A program made the position numbers and the translations under genes. From positions 1-64,000 of the forward strand of contig DATMYR010000006.1 of assembly GCA_035560815.1 (NCBI GenBank): a DNA stretch of 64,000 nucleotides, in the 5' to 3' direction. The notes beneath the pieces are model-generated. The model was not told the origin of the DNA, did not search any database, and saw only the letters and a list, made by a program, of their open reading frames with translations. The DNA is from UBA5314 sp035560815. Its GTDB lineage: Bacteria > Bacillota > Syntrophomonadia > Syntrophomonadales > Syntrophomonadaceae. Shown here one piece after another: positions 26,889-35,386 of this stretch. Numbering within the stretch: position 1 is the first letter of the stretch; each line of letters opens with the position of its first letter.

Positions 26889-27131
26889 ATGCTGGTTCTA
26901 AACAGGAAAAAAGGCGAAAGTATCATGATCGGGGAAAATATAGAAATTGCAGTGATTGAGATTCAGGGGGAAAACATTAAATTGGGAATCTCCGCACCCC
27001 GTTCAGTCAGCATCTATCGCCGGGAAATATACGAGGAAATCATTCAAGCCAACCGCCAGGCTACCCAAAAATTGAGCAATTTTGAGGATAAAATTAAGGC
27101 TATGAAAGAGTTAGCCCCCAAAGAAGACTAG
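26889..27131 (+). CDS. csrA: CsrA, translational regulator (main copy)
   Basis: 80 residues: MLVLNRKKGESIMIG, GENIKLGISAPRSV, then IYRREIYEEI. The key RNA-binding residues Leu4 and Arg44 are present. It has a longer C-terminal tail than E. coli CsrA, typical of the FliW-bound type. It should bind the flagellin leader (hairpin loop at 29235-29242 and the ribosome site at 29261) and block translation. It starts 1 nt after fliW. A second CsrA paralogue is at 28774-28959. Confidence 0.93.
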   Translation: MLVLNRKKGESIMIGENIEIAVIEIQGENIKLGISAPRSVSIYRREIYEEIIQANRQATQKLSNFEDKIKAMKELAPKED

Positions 27132-27182
27132 TTCCGGCTCATCCCCGGGCTATAGGATTGCACGAGTGAAAGGGTGATGGTT

Positions 27183-28697
27183 ATGAGCAGTACGACAACA
27201 TCGGGAGTAACGACCACTTCAATGGCCAATGGAACCACAGTAACGCGTCTCAGCGGGATGGCCAGTGGGATTGATACCTCTTCCATAGTCAATTCACTGG
27301 TCTCGGTGCAAAAACAATCCACTGTGGACCCGCTCACCCAGAAGAAACAAATCCTGGAGTGGGAACAGGGGGACTACCGGACAGTTAATACCAAGCTCCT
27401 GGCCTTGCAAAACAGTGCCTTTGACCTGACCCTGCAGGGTACCTTTAATGCCAAGAAGGTTTCATCAGCTAATGAAACAGCGCTTACCGCTACTGCCAGC
27501 GCTGCGGCCGTAAATGGTACTTATTCGATACAGGTTGAGTCTCTGGCATCGGGTGTCAGTGAAGAAAGTACGCCCACAGTAGACTCAAGCTATACTTACT
27601 CCGGCAGTGATCAAAGCTTTACCTTGACCGGCAAGAAAGGTTCAGCCACGATTACAGTAACCAGCGGCGACACCATCTCCTCCATTGTGGGCAAAATTAA
27701 TGACCAGTACAGTTTGACCGGGATCAAGGCTACCTATGATTCGGGCCAGAACAAATTTTATCTTATGACCACCGATACCGGTAGTAATGCCAAAATAGAA
27801 GTGACAGATACTGATAATTTTTTAAGCAGCGTTTTGAATGTAAACACCACCAGCCAAACTGGCAAAGATGCCAAAATTAAATTTAACGGCGGCAGTGAAA
27901 TGAGTTTTTCCTCCAACCAGTTTACCTTCAACAATATTTCTTTCAATTTAAAACAATCAGGGCAAACGACAAATGTTACAGTGGGTACGGATACTGACGC
28001 TATCTATAATAAAATAAAAGCCTTCGTAGATGCTTACAACAATGTTCTGAGCGACATAAGCGGGCGTTTGTCCGAGACCCGTTACCGGGATTACAAGCCC
28101 CTGACCGACGACCAGAAAAAGAGTATGACAGATACGCAAATCACTCAGTGGACAGACAAGGCCAAGAGCGGACTCTTGCGGGGCGACTCCCTGCTCATTA
28201 ACGCTTCCAGCGATATTAGGTCAGATGCCATGGGGCAGGTGTCAGGGCTTTCCGACAGCACCTACACCAGCCTGAGCAGTATTGGCATCAACACGGAAAA
28301 CTATGAGGACAATGGCAAGCTGGTTATTGATGATGATACCCTGAAGGCGGCTTTAGCAGCGAATCCCGAGGCAGTGATGAACCTCTTTACAACCAAGGGC
28401 ACCGGGTCCACTGATACCATGGGGATTGCCCAGCGGGTGTATGCGGATGCAAAAAGCAATATCAGTCTTATTAAAGACCGGGCAGGCAGCGCCGCCGACC
28501 TGTATGACAGCAGCAACTTGGGCGACGAGATGCGAGAATTGGATAATCGCACAACCACTGCTAATGACCGTTTGACCGCTTATGAGACCCGTCTATGGGC
28601 ACAGTACGATGCCATGGAAACAGCTCTGGAAAAGCTCAACAGTCAGAGCTCGTATATCACATCACTACTTGGGAGTAATAGCAATAGCAGCTCATAG
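27183..28697 (+). CDS. fliD: FliD, flagellar filament cap protein
   Basis: 505 residues. FliD_N domain (GMASGIDTSSIVNSLV, then PLTQKKQILEWEQGDYRTVN) and FliD_C domain with the C-terminal coiled helix (LDNRTTTANDRLTAYETRLW, MET-ALEKLN region). It caps the growing filament and folds flagellin into place. The ATG at 27183 has AAGGGTG 6 nt upstream; the GTG 27174 and ATG 27177 are too close to it. In Bacillus fliD precedes fliS; here fliS is 9 kb away behind the flagellin and a minus-strand island. Confidence 0.93.
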   Translation: MSSTTTSGVTTTSMANGTTVTRLSGMASGIDTSSIVNSLVSVQKQSTVDPLTQKKQILEWEQGDYRTVNTKLLALQNSAFDLTLQGTFNAKKVSSANETALTATASAAAVNGTYSIQVESLASGVSEESTPTVDSSYTYSGSDQSFTLTGKKGSATITVTSGDTISSIVGKINDQYSLTGIKATYDSGQNKFYLMTTDTGSNAKIEVTDTDNFLSSVLNVNTTSQTGKDAKIKFNGGSEMSFSSNQFTFNNISFNLKQSGQTTNVTVGTDTDAIYNKIKAFVDAYNNVLSDISGRLSETRYRDYKPLTDDQKKSMTDTQITQWTDKAKSGLLRGDSLLINASSDIRSDAMGQVSGLSDSTYTSLSSIGINTENYEDNGKLVIDDDTLKAALAANPEAVMNLFTTKGTGSTDTMGIAQRVYADAKSNISLIKDRAGSAADLYDSSNLGDEMRELDNRTTTANDRLTAYETRLWAQYDAMETALEKLNSQSSYITSLLGSNSNSSS

Positions 28698-28731
28698 TTA
28701 ATTTTTATATAGTAAAGGATAAAATAATGAG

Positions 28732-28752
28732 GCCGGGGCTGCGAACCCCGGC
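28732..28752. terminator. Probable bidirectional terminator between fliD and the second csrA
   Basis: GCCGGGG (28732-28738) pairs with CCCCGGC (28746-28752) around a 7-nt loop between two converging genes. The T-richness is modest on both sides. Confidence 0.6.
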
Positions 28753-28773
28753 TTCATTCATCCTGAAGAAAAA

Positions 28774-28959
28774 TTAGTCTTTTAAAAGATTTTCCTGTTG
28801 CCGCCGTTCTCTTTCCAGAATCTCGCCCCGTACGATTTTTATATCCTTGGGAGCATCGATGGCCAGCCTCAAACCGGACTTATCGTCTTTTACCACTTTG
28901 ACAATAATATTATCATTGATAACCACATATTCTCCAGGCCTTCTGCCTAAAACCAGCAT
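28774..28959 (-). CDS. Second, divergent CsrA paralogue
   Basis: 61 residues on the minus strand, with GGAGGAAG just before the ATG at 28959 (the frame also runs 20 codons further back, without a better site). It reads MLVLGRRPGEYVVIN, then LRLAIDAPKDIKI, VRGEILERE. It keeps Leu4, Arg44 and Glu46 of CsrA but lacks the Met-Ile-Gly turn after the first strand and has a different, shorter tail from the main CsrA (26889-27131). It converges with fliD and diverges from the flagellin gene. It may be a second RNA-binding regulator or form mixed dimers. No frameshift or stop is seen. Confidence 0.82.
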   Translation of the reverse strand: MLVLGRRPGEYVVINDNIIVKVVKDDKSGLRLAIDAPKDIKIVRGEILERERRQQENLLKD

Positions 28960-29032
28960 TTTCTTCCTCCCACCGGACCCTACCTGGAAAACAGGTTTAG
29001 TGTCCTTTTTCTTTAGCAATCATTGTAACACA

Positions 29033-29061
29033 ATTATTGTTAATAATGGCACCAATGACAA
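29033..29061 (-). promoter_or_regulatory. Possible sigma-A promoter of the second csrA
   Basis: On the minus strand TTGTCA (29056-29061) and AATAAT (29033-29038) are 17 bp apart, one mismatch in each hexamer. It would start transcription about 67 nt before the ATG at 28959. Confidence 0.4.
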
Positions 29062-29124
29062 ATAATGTCTGAAACCGACAAAATATTCTTATAAATAGGA
29101 TTTCTATAATTTACAAATTAGGCC

Positions 29125-29152
29125 TAAAGTCAGAAGATACTATTTTCGATAA
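29125..29152 (+). promoter_or_regulatory. Sigma-28 (sigma-D) promoter of the flagellin gene
   Basis: TAAA (29125-29128), 16 bp, TTCGATAA (29145-29152), against the consensus TAAA-N15-GCCGATAA. It leaves a leader of about 115 nt before the flagellin ATG. Confidence 0.8.
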
Positions 29153-29226
29153 GAATAGTAGAAGCATTTATGCTTCGTCTTCCGGTACGGTCGGCCGCCG
29201 TGCCGTGGAACCCTTTCCGGAGGGGT

Positions 29227-29270
29227 ATTGTGAGAACGGAAGCTCACAATCATAAATATTAAGGAGGAAG
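29227..29270 (+). promoter_or_regulatory. Likely CsrA-binding leader of flagellin mRNA
   Basis: ATTGTGAG (29227-29234) and CTCACAAT (29243-29250) form an 8-bp stem whose 8-nt loop AACGGAAG exposes a GGA. A second pair of GGA motifs lies in the ribosome site AAGGAGGAAG (29261-29270), 8 nt before the ATG. One high-affinity GGA in a loop plus one over the Shine-Dalgarno is the arrangement known for hag repression by CsrA in B. subtilis. Binding itself is inferred. Confidence 0.7.
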
Positions 29271-29275
29271 ATCAA

Positions 29276-31456
29276 ATGATAATCAACCACAATATCGCAG
29301 CCTTAAACACTTACAATCGACTCAATGCCAACAATACGGCGCAAAACAAATCACTGGAAAAGTTGTCCTCCGGCTACCGCATCAACCGGGCCGGTGACGA
29401 TGCTGCCGGGCTGGCCATCAGTGAAAAAATGCGGGGACAGATCCGTGGACTCGACCAGGCAACCAGAAATGCCCAGGATGGAATTTCTATGATTCAAACG
29501 GCAGAAGGTTCACTAAATGAGACGCACAGCATCCTGCAACGCATGAAAGAGCTGGCCACGCAGGCTGCCAATGACACCAATACCAGTAGTGACCGGACTC
29601 AAATCCAGGCAGAAATGAATCAGTTGTCGTCAGAAGTTAACCGGATCGGCAATACCACTGAATTCAATACCCAGAAGCTGTTAAATGGGGGAACCCAGAT
29701 TAAAACCAATGCAACCGCATCTGCTGCTTTATTGAGTGGCGGCACAGCTGCTGCTGCAACAAATGCCACCGCTACCAGCGTAAACGGAACTGATGCAGTA
29801 GCCTTGAAAGAAAACTCCGGTGATTTAACTCTTGCCGGTGCTGGAGTGGTCAATGGGGATTCTTTCACCTACGGCGGTGTGACGATTACCATGAATGTGG
29901 CAGCAGCTGACGGAACCCACATTGCTGGCACCACCACGTTAGGTGCTTTTACTGGCACTACCGCTGTTCTGAATATGGTGACTGGCGATGCTTCACTGAC
30001 AAATGCGGCTACCGTTCGAAATGGTCTATTAAATGCATTAAATGCTGCCAAGGGTGTAGGCGGCAGTCCGATTGCTAATTTTACCTTTGGTACAAGTGGA
30101 ACCAGCGGACTTACAGCTACAGATACCAAAGTTGACGGTGCGACAAACAATGCGTTTGTATTTGCCGAAACTGGTGCGAATTCTTCGTTCGCAAACGTTG
30201 GTGCTGCAGCGCAGTATGCCCCCGGTGTTGGCGGCGCTCAGGGTGTTACCGGCGTGAAGGCTTCTTCTACGATGACTTTCGCTAACAATGCTGTAGAAGG
30301 CTCGTACGTTATGATGGCTGACAAGAAAATAGCCTTCTGGAATAGCGGCAATACAACCTTCACCAATGCGACTGAAGCAAAAACTGCACTGGGCGCGGAT
30401 TTCGTCGTCGATGTTAATGGACTGGCTGCTGATGCTGGTGTTTCTATGGCGACAAAAGTATTTACTACTGTAGGTGCTAATGGAATTAGCGGATTTACAA
30501 TGGACAACGCTGTGCCAGGCGCAGTCACTTTGACAGCGAATGCTACAGGCGTTTACCAGGGTCATGCTCTGTCCAAGGAAGTAACTATTGCCACAACCAC
30601 GGCCGCAACCGGTAATATTACATTCACCGGCATGCCTGCCGAGGGATCGAGTGTTACTATCGACGGTCAGAAAATCGGTTTTTATGACAGCAGCTTACGA
30701 ACCTATGATTCCGATACTGCTGCTGCAACCGGAATGGCTACAAATTTCGCGGTTGATACCAAAGGCCTTACTACTGAAGAAGTAGCGGATAAAGTGGTTG
30801 CGCTGCAAAATAGTATCAATGCGGTAACTACCAAAGACGTGAATCTTTCTAAAACGGTAAATACCAATGGTTCAGTTACGGTTAATGTAGCGGCCCAGGT
30901 AACAGGCTTTGGTGGCAACACCATTGGTCTGGATGTCAGTAGAGATCGTACTACCGGTTTTAATGCCACCTTGCAAATCGGTGCGAATACTGCCCAGAGC
31001 TTGACCTTAACGACATCAGATATGAGAGCACAAGCGCTGAACCTTACTGGGAATGTTTCAGGAGGAACCATAACTGCCAGCAATGGTAAAGTTGCAAGCT
31101 ATGTAAGTACAGCGAATGTAACCGATGGAACTACCAATGATAATGTTGAATTTTCATTAGATGTATCTACACATGATAAAGCAACCAATGCCATCAGTGT
31201 ACTAAGTGATGCGATTGATGCAGTCTCTGCCGAGCGTGCCAAAATGGGTGCTTACCAAAATCGTTTGGAGCATACCATTAACAACCTGGGCACATCCTCT
31301 GAGAACCTGACATCTGCCGAGTCCCGCATCCGCGATGTGGACATGGCATCGCAAATGATGGAATATACCAAGACCAACATCCTCTCCCAGGCGGCCACCG
31401 CCATGCTGGCCCAGGCCAACCAGATCCCGCAGGGCGTCCTGCAGCTGCTGAAGTAA
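29276..31456 (+). CDS. hag: Flagellin with very large variable domain
   Basis: 726 residues, much longer than the Bacillus flagellin of about 300. The conserved D0/D1 ends are clear: MIINHNIAALNTYNRL, EKLSSGYRINRAGDDAAGLA and GISMIQTAEGSLNETHSILQ at the N terminus; AYQNRLEHTINNLGTSSENL, ESRIRDVDMASQMMEYTK and QANQIPQGVLQLL at the C terminus. Residues from about 150 to 620 form a Thr/Ala/Gly/Asn-rich, beta-type surface domain. It is preceded by a sigma-28 promoter and a CsrA-type leader and followed by a terminator. The neighbouring FliB may methylate its surface lysines. Confidence 0.95.
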   Translation: MIINHNIAALNTYNRLNANNTAQNKSLEKLSSGYRINRAGDDAAGLAISEKMRGQIRGLDQATRNAQDGISMIQTAEGSLNETHSILQRMKELATQAANDTNTSSDRTQIQAEMNQLSSEVNRIGNTTEFNTQKLLNGGTQIKTNATASAALLSGGTAAAATNATATSVNGTDAVALKENSGDLTLAGAGVVNGDSFTYGGVTITMNVAAADGTHIAGTTTLGAFTGTTAVLNMVTGDASLTNAATVRNGLLNALNAAKGVGGSPIANFTFGTSGTSGLTATDTKVDGATNNAFVFAETGANSSFANVGAAAQYAPGVGGAQGVTGVKASSTMTFANNAVEGSYVMMADKKIAFWNSGNTTFTNATEAKTALGADFVVDVNGLAADAGVSMATKVFTTVGANGISGFTMDNAVPGAVTLTANATGVYQGHALSKEVTIATTTAATGNITFTGMPAEGSSVTIDGQKIGFYDSSLRTYDSDTAAATGMATNFAVDTKGLTTEEVADKVVALQNSINAVTTKDVNLSKTVNTNGSVTVNVAAQVTGFGGNTIGLDVSRDRTTGFNATLQIGANTAQSLTLTTSDMRAQALNLTGNVSGGTITASNGKVASYVSTANVTDGTTNDNVEFSLDVSTHDKATNAISVLSDAIDAVSAERAKMGAYQNRLEHTINNLGTSSENLTSAESRIRDVDMASQMMEYTKTNILSQAATAMLAQANQIPQGVLQLLK

Positions 31457-31471
31457 TCAATTGTTGAGGCG

Positions 31472-31512
31472 AAAGTGAGTCAGGGGACCTTCCTTGACTC
31501 ACTTTTCTTTTG
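31472..31512 (+). terminator. Terminator of the flagellin gene
   Basis: AAAGTGAGTCA (31472-31482) and TGACTCACTTT (31495-31505) form a perfect 11-bp stem around a 12-nt loop (GGGGACCTTCCT), followed by TCTTTTG. The loop carries the GGGGAC word seen in the dispersed repeats. Confidence 0.85.
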
Positions 31513-31616
31513 CTGTCAGCCACCTATTCTGGGGAGAACTGCGATTCAATGCCAACAGTGAAATGAGGTCAAGGAACCGTTCCCTGGCTTATTGTCGGTT
31601 AGAAGGGCTGAAACAA

Positions 31617-31985
31617 ATGGATAATATCTTTGACGTTATACAGAAAGCGCTGGAACTGTCCGCCACGATTTTGGAAGGGATGGAACATATTCATTCGAAA
31701 TTCAATGCGGGTCACTATGAAGATGTACTGCCCTTGTTTCAGGATGTCATCCAGGCTTTGATCTCTATTCAGGAAGCTATACAGCCAATGTCAATCCAAT
31801 TACCGGTCGAACGCCTGGAATGCCTGGCTGACGCCCTACGAGTCTCTTTAGATCAAATTGCCCTGGCCTATGAACAAAGCAATTGGGGATTAGCCAGTGA
31901 GTCTATGCAGAATCAGCTTTTGCCTGGCTATCTTACCTGGAAAGAGGAACTCGCACGTTGTTTGGGATCATATATTGCTTCTTAA
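31617..31985 (+). CDS. Small helical protein between flagellin and FliB, unrecognised
   Basis: 122 residues from the ATG at 31617 (AGAAGGG 9 nt upstream; the frame is open from 31494 without a better start). It is predicted all-helical and acidic: MDNIFDVIQKALELSATILE, a middle part LFQDVIQALISIQEAIQPMS, and a C-terminal part with QSNWGLASESMQNQLLPGYL. No membrane segment or known motif. The size and helical nature resemble flagellar chaperones, and its place suggests a link to flagellin or FliB, but this is inference. Confidence 0.7.
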   Translation: MDNIFDVIQKALELSATILEGMEHIHSKFNAGHYEDVLPLFQDVIQALISIQEAIQPMSIQLPVERLECLADALRVSLDQIALAYEQSNWGLASESMQNQLLPGYLTWKEELARCLGSYIAS

Positions 31986-32028
31986 GTTGAAAGCATAATC
32001 AGAGCAGTCGAGAAGGAGGCATCATTTC

Positions 32029-33270
32029 GTGAGTCATAAGAAAAGACCTTTGCTGGTTCCCCAGTATATGCGATCATTTAGCTGTATCGGATCGAATTGC
32101 GAGGATAGCTGTTGTAGAGGCTGGCGGGTCGACATTGACCACACCACCTATAAAAGGTATCAACGGGTTCGGGACGCAGAATTGAAGCCTGATCTGGATC
32201 AATACATTGGACGCAATCGGTCGCAAGTGACTGAGGACAATTATGCCAAAGTGAGGTTGAACCCAGATGCCAGTTGTCCGTTTTTAAACGGGGAGAGACT
32301 TTGCCGGATTCAACTAAAAATGGGGGAAAATTATCTTTCCGATACATGCACGACCTATCCCCGGATTACCAATATCGTCAATGATGTTGTAGAGAAGTCT
32401 GCCACCATGTCCTGCCCGGAGGCGGCCCGATTAGCCCTTCTCAATGCAGACCGTATGGAGTTTGATGAGATCGACGAAGACGTAGATACTCGAAATATGA
32501 TTATCAAACAGCTTAATACCCATAAGTTGGCCGCAACAAATAGGCCAGAGCAGTACTTCGAAGAGCTGCGAACTTTTACGATTCAGGTCTTACAATACAG
32601 AAGCATTACCCTGGCGGAACGATTAACTATCCTGGGGCTGTTTTTTCAGAAAGCAGAAAAAATAGTCGAGGAAGCCAATGTTGACGAAATTCCCAGCCTG
32701 ATTGCCAGTTACACGAATTTGATCGAGAGCGGTGCTTTGCATGAAGAACTTGCTAAAATTCCAGTGCAGGTAGCTATACAAATGGAATTGCTCAAGGAGC
32801 TGGCTGATGAACGAGTTGTTATTGGAGTTAACAACCAACGGTATCTTGAATGCTTTGCTCACTCTCTACACGGCCTGCAGTTTACGGAAGAAGCCACGGT
32901 GGAGGAGATTGCCAATCGTTATCAGGAGGCCGAAAAAAAATATTACCGCCCGTTTATGGAAGAACGCGAGTACATTATGGAGAACTACCTGGTCAACTAC
33001 GTGTTTAAGAACCTGTTTCCTTTCAGCAGTGAACAAAATGTCTTCGAGAACTATGTCATGCTGGTCATTCGTTACGCCCTGATCAAAATGCACCTGATTG
33101 GAATGGCCGCATTTCACCAGGGTCTGACCGATGACCTGGCCATCCTGCTGATCCAATCCTTCGCCAAGACGGTGGAGCATAATAAGCAGTATTTGCAGAA
33201 AATCTTCGGTTTACTGAAACAAAACGGCTATACCACCATGGCTTACATGGCCATCTTGATTAAGAATTGA
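32029..33270 (+). CDS. fliB: FliB, flagellin lysine-N-methylase
   Basis: 413 residues from a GTG with AAGGAGG upstream. The cysteine-rich N terminus is characteristic (Cys19, Cys24, Cys28, Cys29; FSCIGSNCEDSCCRGW), followed by CPFLNGERLC and DTCTTYPRI, with a helical C-terminal part. In Salmonella FliB methylates flagellin surface lysines and improves adhesion. The cysteine cluster suggests a metal or Fe-S centre. Lying two genes after the flagellin, it probably modifies that protein. Confidence 0.9.
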   Translation: MSHKKRPLLVPQYMRSFSCIGSNCEDSCCRGWRVDIDHTTYKRYQRVRDAELKPDLDQYIGRNRSQVTEDNYAKVRLNPDASCPFLNGERLCRIQLKMGENYLSDTCTTYPRITNIVNDVVEKSATMSCPEAARLALLNADRMEFDEIDEDVDTRNMIIKQLNTHKLAATNRPEQYFEELRTFTIQVLQYRSITLAERLTILGLFFQKAEKIVEEANVDEIPSLIASYTNLIESGALHEELAKIPVQVAIQMELLKELADERVVIGVNNQRYLECFAHSLHGLQFTEEATVEEIANRYQEAEKKYYRPFMEEREYIMENYLVNYVFKNLFPFSSEQNVFENYVMLVIRYALIKMHLIGMAAFHQGLTDDLAILLIQSFAKTVEHNKQYLQKIFGLLKQNGYTTMAYMAILIKN

Positions 33271-33352
33271 GTCAGGGCGAATTAAAGGAAGGTTCTTTGA
33301 TTTTCGATATGGTAGTCTTCTATATTTTAACAAAGCAGGCAAGTGGTGTTTC

Positions 33353-34456
33353 TTACTTCTTATTCCCGCTGTTCCCGAGCAAATAAACTAGCAGCGTATT
33401 ATTTTCCACCTTAGAGCTAATCACGATAGGGTTGTTTCGATTGTTCTTCAGTTTGAGATCGATCAAGTCATAGTACACTGTGGCATCTTTCCCTGAAGGG
33501 ACGTATTTAACCGGTAGGGAGTGCCCGGAGTGTTCAACAACTTCCAAACCGGCCAGTAGAGCCGCGTTATAAAGGGTGGAGGCCACCTGGCAGACACCGC
33601 CCCCCACATCATCTTTTAGCGTGTTACCGGTGATGATCGGAGCATCTTTATATCCCTTATCCGTGGTGCGTTGGCCCACCCGCTGGTTAAAGGAAAAGGT
33701 TTGACCGGGCATAATAACAGCCCCATCCAAGGCCCGGGCCGCCAGGATAATATTGGTGGAGCGATGGGCCAGATATGTAAGTTTGGACGAAAAAACGGCT
33801 AATTGACAATTAATCCCTTCCAAGTCCCGGCTGGTGATGCTTGGGGCTAAAGGTTGTTTCACAATCGCAAGGGTGCCTTCCTGTCCTGCCAGCACACTTT
33901 GCATGATTCTGGTGGTGGTGGTACTGACATCAAGTCCTTCTCCGACCTGCTCCTGTTCAATAAGAAACCTGCCCCTCTGATAATCCACTTTGGCATCCCG
34001 GGCAGGCAGCATTATTTCTTTATTTATGGATAGTAACCAATCACGCAGTTTCTGTTCATCCCAGGATATTTGTACAGGAACATCCTGGCTTTGGGCTTGC
34101 AGTTTCATAGCCTTGAGAAATCGCGCCGTGCCACTGTAAGAAGGGGGACTGGTCAAGGCGCTGTCAATAGTTTTGCCGTAATCATAATGAAAATTGAAAT
34201 TCCCGGTAGTCAAGGTCCAGTGCTTTGGGCCGTCCTGAAGGATCAGCGTCAGTTTAATCAAGCTGTTGGAATTATCCTTTTCCAGGTATGCAACTGCCTG
34301 GGAGCGGGTCATACCACCAATCGCTTTACCACTGATTGTAATTCCGGCCGGGATGATTTGTGCATTCGCGGGTACAATCCAGGCCGCGCTGATCAGAGTG
34401 TTTAATGCGAATTGGAAAACGATAATAAGCGGTATCAAGACTGCTCTGTGCTTCAT
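33353..34456 (-). CDS. VanW-family secreted protein with peptidoglycan-binding-like domain
   Basis: 367 residues. An N-terminal signal or anchor helix (VLIPLIIVFQFALNTLISAAW) is followed by a PG-binding_4-like region (ITISGKAIGGMTRSQAVAYL) and a VanW domain (VIMPGQTFSFNQRVGQRT, GGGVCQVASTLYNAALLAGL, HSGHSLPVKYVPSGKDATVY). It resembles B. subtilis YoaR. These are cell-envelope proteins of unknown activity. First of three minus-strand genes inside the flagellar region; no operon link to fliB, which converges on it. Confidence 0.88.
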   Translation of the reverse strand: MKHRAVLIPLIIVFQFALNTLISAAWIVPANAQIIPAGITISGKAIGGMTRSQAVAYLEKDNSNSLIKLTLILQDGPKHWTLTTGNFNFHYDYGKTIDSALTSPPSYSGTARFLKAMKLQAQSQDVPVQISWDEQKLRDWLLSINKEIMLPARDAKVDYQRGRFLIEQEQVGEGLDVSTTTTRIMQSVLAGQEGTLAIVKQPLAPSITSRDLEGINCQLAVFSSKLTYLAHRSTNIILAARALDGAVIMPGQTFSFNQRVGQRTTDKGYKDAPIITGNTLKDDVGGGVCQVASTLYNAALLAGLEVVEHSGHSLPVKYVPSGKDATVYYDLIDLKLKNNRNNPIVISSKVENNTLLVYLLGNSGNKK

Positions 34457-34494
34457 TCATCTTTAGTCCTTCCGAAACGACTATAACCTGACAA

Positions 34495-35343
34495 TTACAC
34501 GTAAAGCATCAATTCTTTGAGTTTATCGGCGTCACTGGCCTTATCTACCATTTCTTTAGTAATGATATCTCCTTTATGAATCATGATGCTTCCGTCCGTA
34601 TCAGCAATATCCTTTTTGGCTTCCCGTCCAATTAAGTAATCTCTCTGTTTCTGCTCAAACAGTTCCACGGTCTTTTTCGAAGCTAGACCATTGCCGTTAC
34701 CGTTGCCATTTCCATTACCGTTGCCGTTACCATTACCATTGCCATAAGGTACGGTTTCGGGTTGGGACAGCGGGGACGCATCTGCAGTCGTTTCTACATT
34801 CACAACCAGCGGTTCCGGTGAAGGGGGAATGGGGTCCGGGGTATATTGGTCGATACTGCTAAGCAGGTTGCTTTCTACCTGGTTGCTGACCACCAAGGCA
34901 TCTTTTCCAAAGGTCAGCGTCATGTTGGTGGGGATGATCCCTTTATCCACATTGTTGTTGTCTACCAGCTCGCATCCAGTAATCTGGCCGTTTTCCTCAT
35001 TCACAAAGAATTCGCTGATCTTGCCGATGATCAACCCTTTTCTGGTCAGAACCCTATTGCCAATGAGATTAATACCACGTTCAACAAGTTTGATGGCAGC
35101 CGGCACCTCATTCAGCTTCTTTACAATGTTTTCCGTATCGATCATGACAGCATCTTTTCCGATCCCTTCTGCCATGTTGAAAGGAATAACACATGAACCA
35201 AAATACCAGTTGGGGATGTCGACAATGATATAGTCGACTGCCTTCTTGTCGGCATTAATTAAGAGATCCCTTACCTTGCCGATTTCTCTTCCATCAGCAA
35301 TGCTGAACACGACTAACCCCTTAATTTCAGCGCTTCGCATCAC
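34495..35343 (-). CDS. Double PRC-barrel protein with Gly-Asn repeat linker
   Basis: 282 residues, cytoplasmic. Two PRC-barrel-like units (IKGLVVFSIADGREIGKVRD at the N terminus; NLIGNRVLTRKGLIIGKISE from about 92) are followed by a Pro/Glu-rich stretch, nine Gly-Asn dipeptides (about 201-219) and a conserved-looking C-terminal part (KQRDYLIGREAKKDI, IHKGDIITKEMVDKA). PRC-barrels occur in RimM, the photosynthetic reaction centre H subunit and sporulation or envelope proteins; the role here is unknown. GGGAGG lies before both the GTG at 35343 and the ATG at 35340; either may be used. Confidence 0.8.
   Translation of the reverse strand: MMRSAEIKGLVVFSIADGREIGKVRDLLINADKKAVDYIIVDIPNWYFGSCVIPFNMAEGIGKDAVMIDTENIVKKLNEVPAAIKLVERGINLIGNRVLTRKGLIIGKISEFFVNEENGQITGCELVDNNNVDKGIIPTNMTLTFGKDALVVSNQVESNLLSSIDQYTPDPIPPSPEPLVVNVETTADASPLSQPETVPYGNGNGNGNGNGNGNGNGNGLASKKTVELFEQKQRDYLIGREAKKDIADTDGSIMIHKGDIITKEMVDKASDADKLKELMLYV
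34687..34743 (-). repeat. Hexanucleotide repeat encoding (Gly-Asn)9
   Basis: 57 bases of degenerate GGN-AAY units inside the PRC-barrel gene. The unit is 6 nt, so gain or loss of copies changes linker length without shifting the frame. Codons vary (GGC, GGT, GGA; AAT, AAC), which argues for selection on the protein rather than recent slippage. Confidence 0.85.
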
Positions 35344-35386
35344 ATATATACCTCCCAGAATTGATAAGTTATCTATATCAATTTAA

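Noticed and set aside
29227..29250. Resemblance of TTGTGAG...CTCACAA to a lac-type operator
   Set aside because: It lies in the transcribed leader after the sigma-28 promoter, with GGA in the loop; an RNA site for CsrA explains it better and no LacI-type gene is nearby.
34687..34743. Short direct repeats considered as a CRISPR array
   Set aside because: They are 6-nt coding units inside an open frame without spacers; no CRISPR repeats occur in the window.
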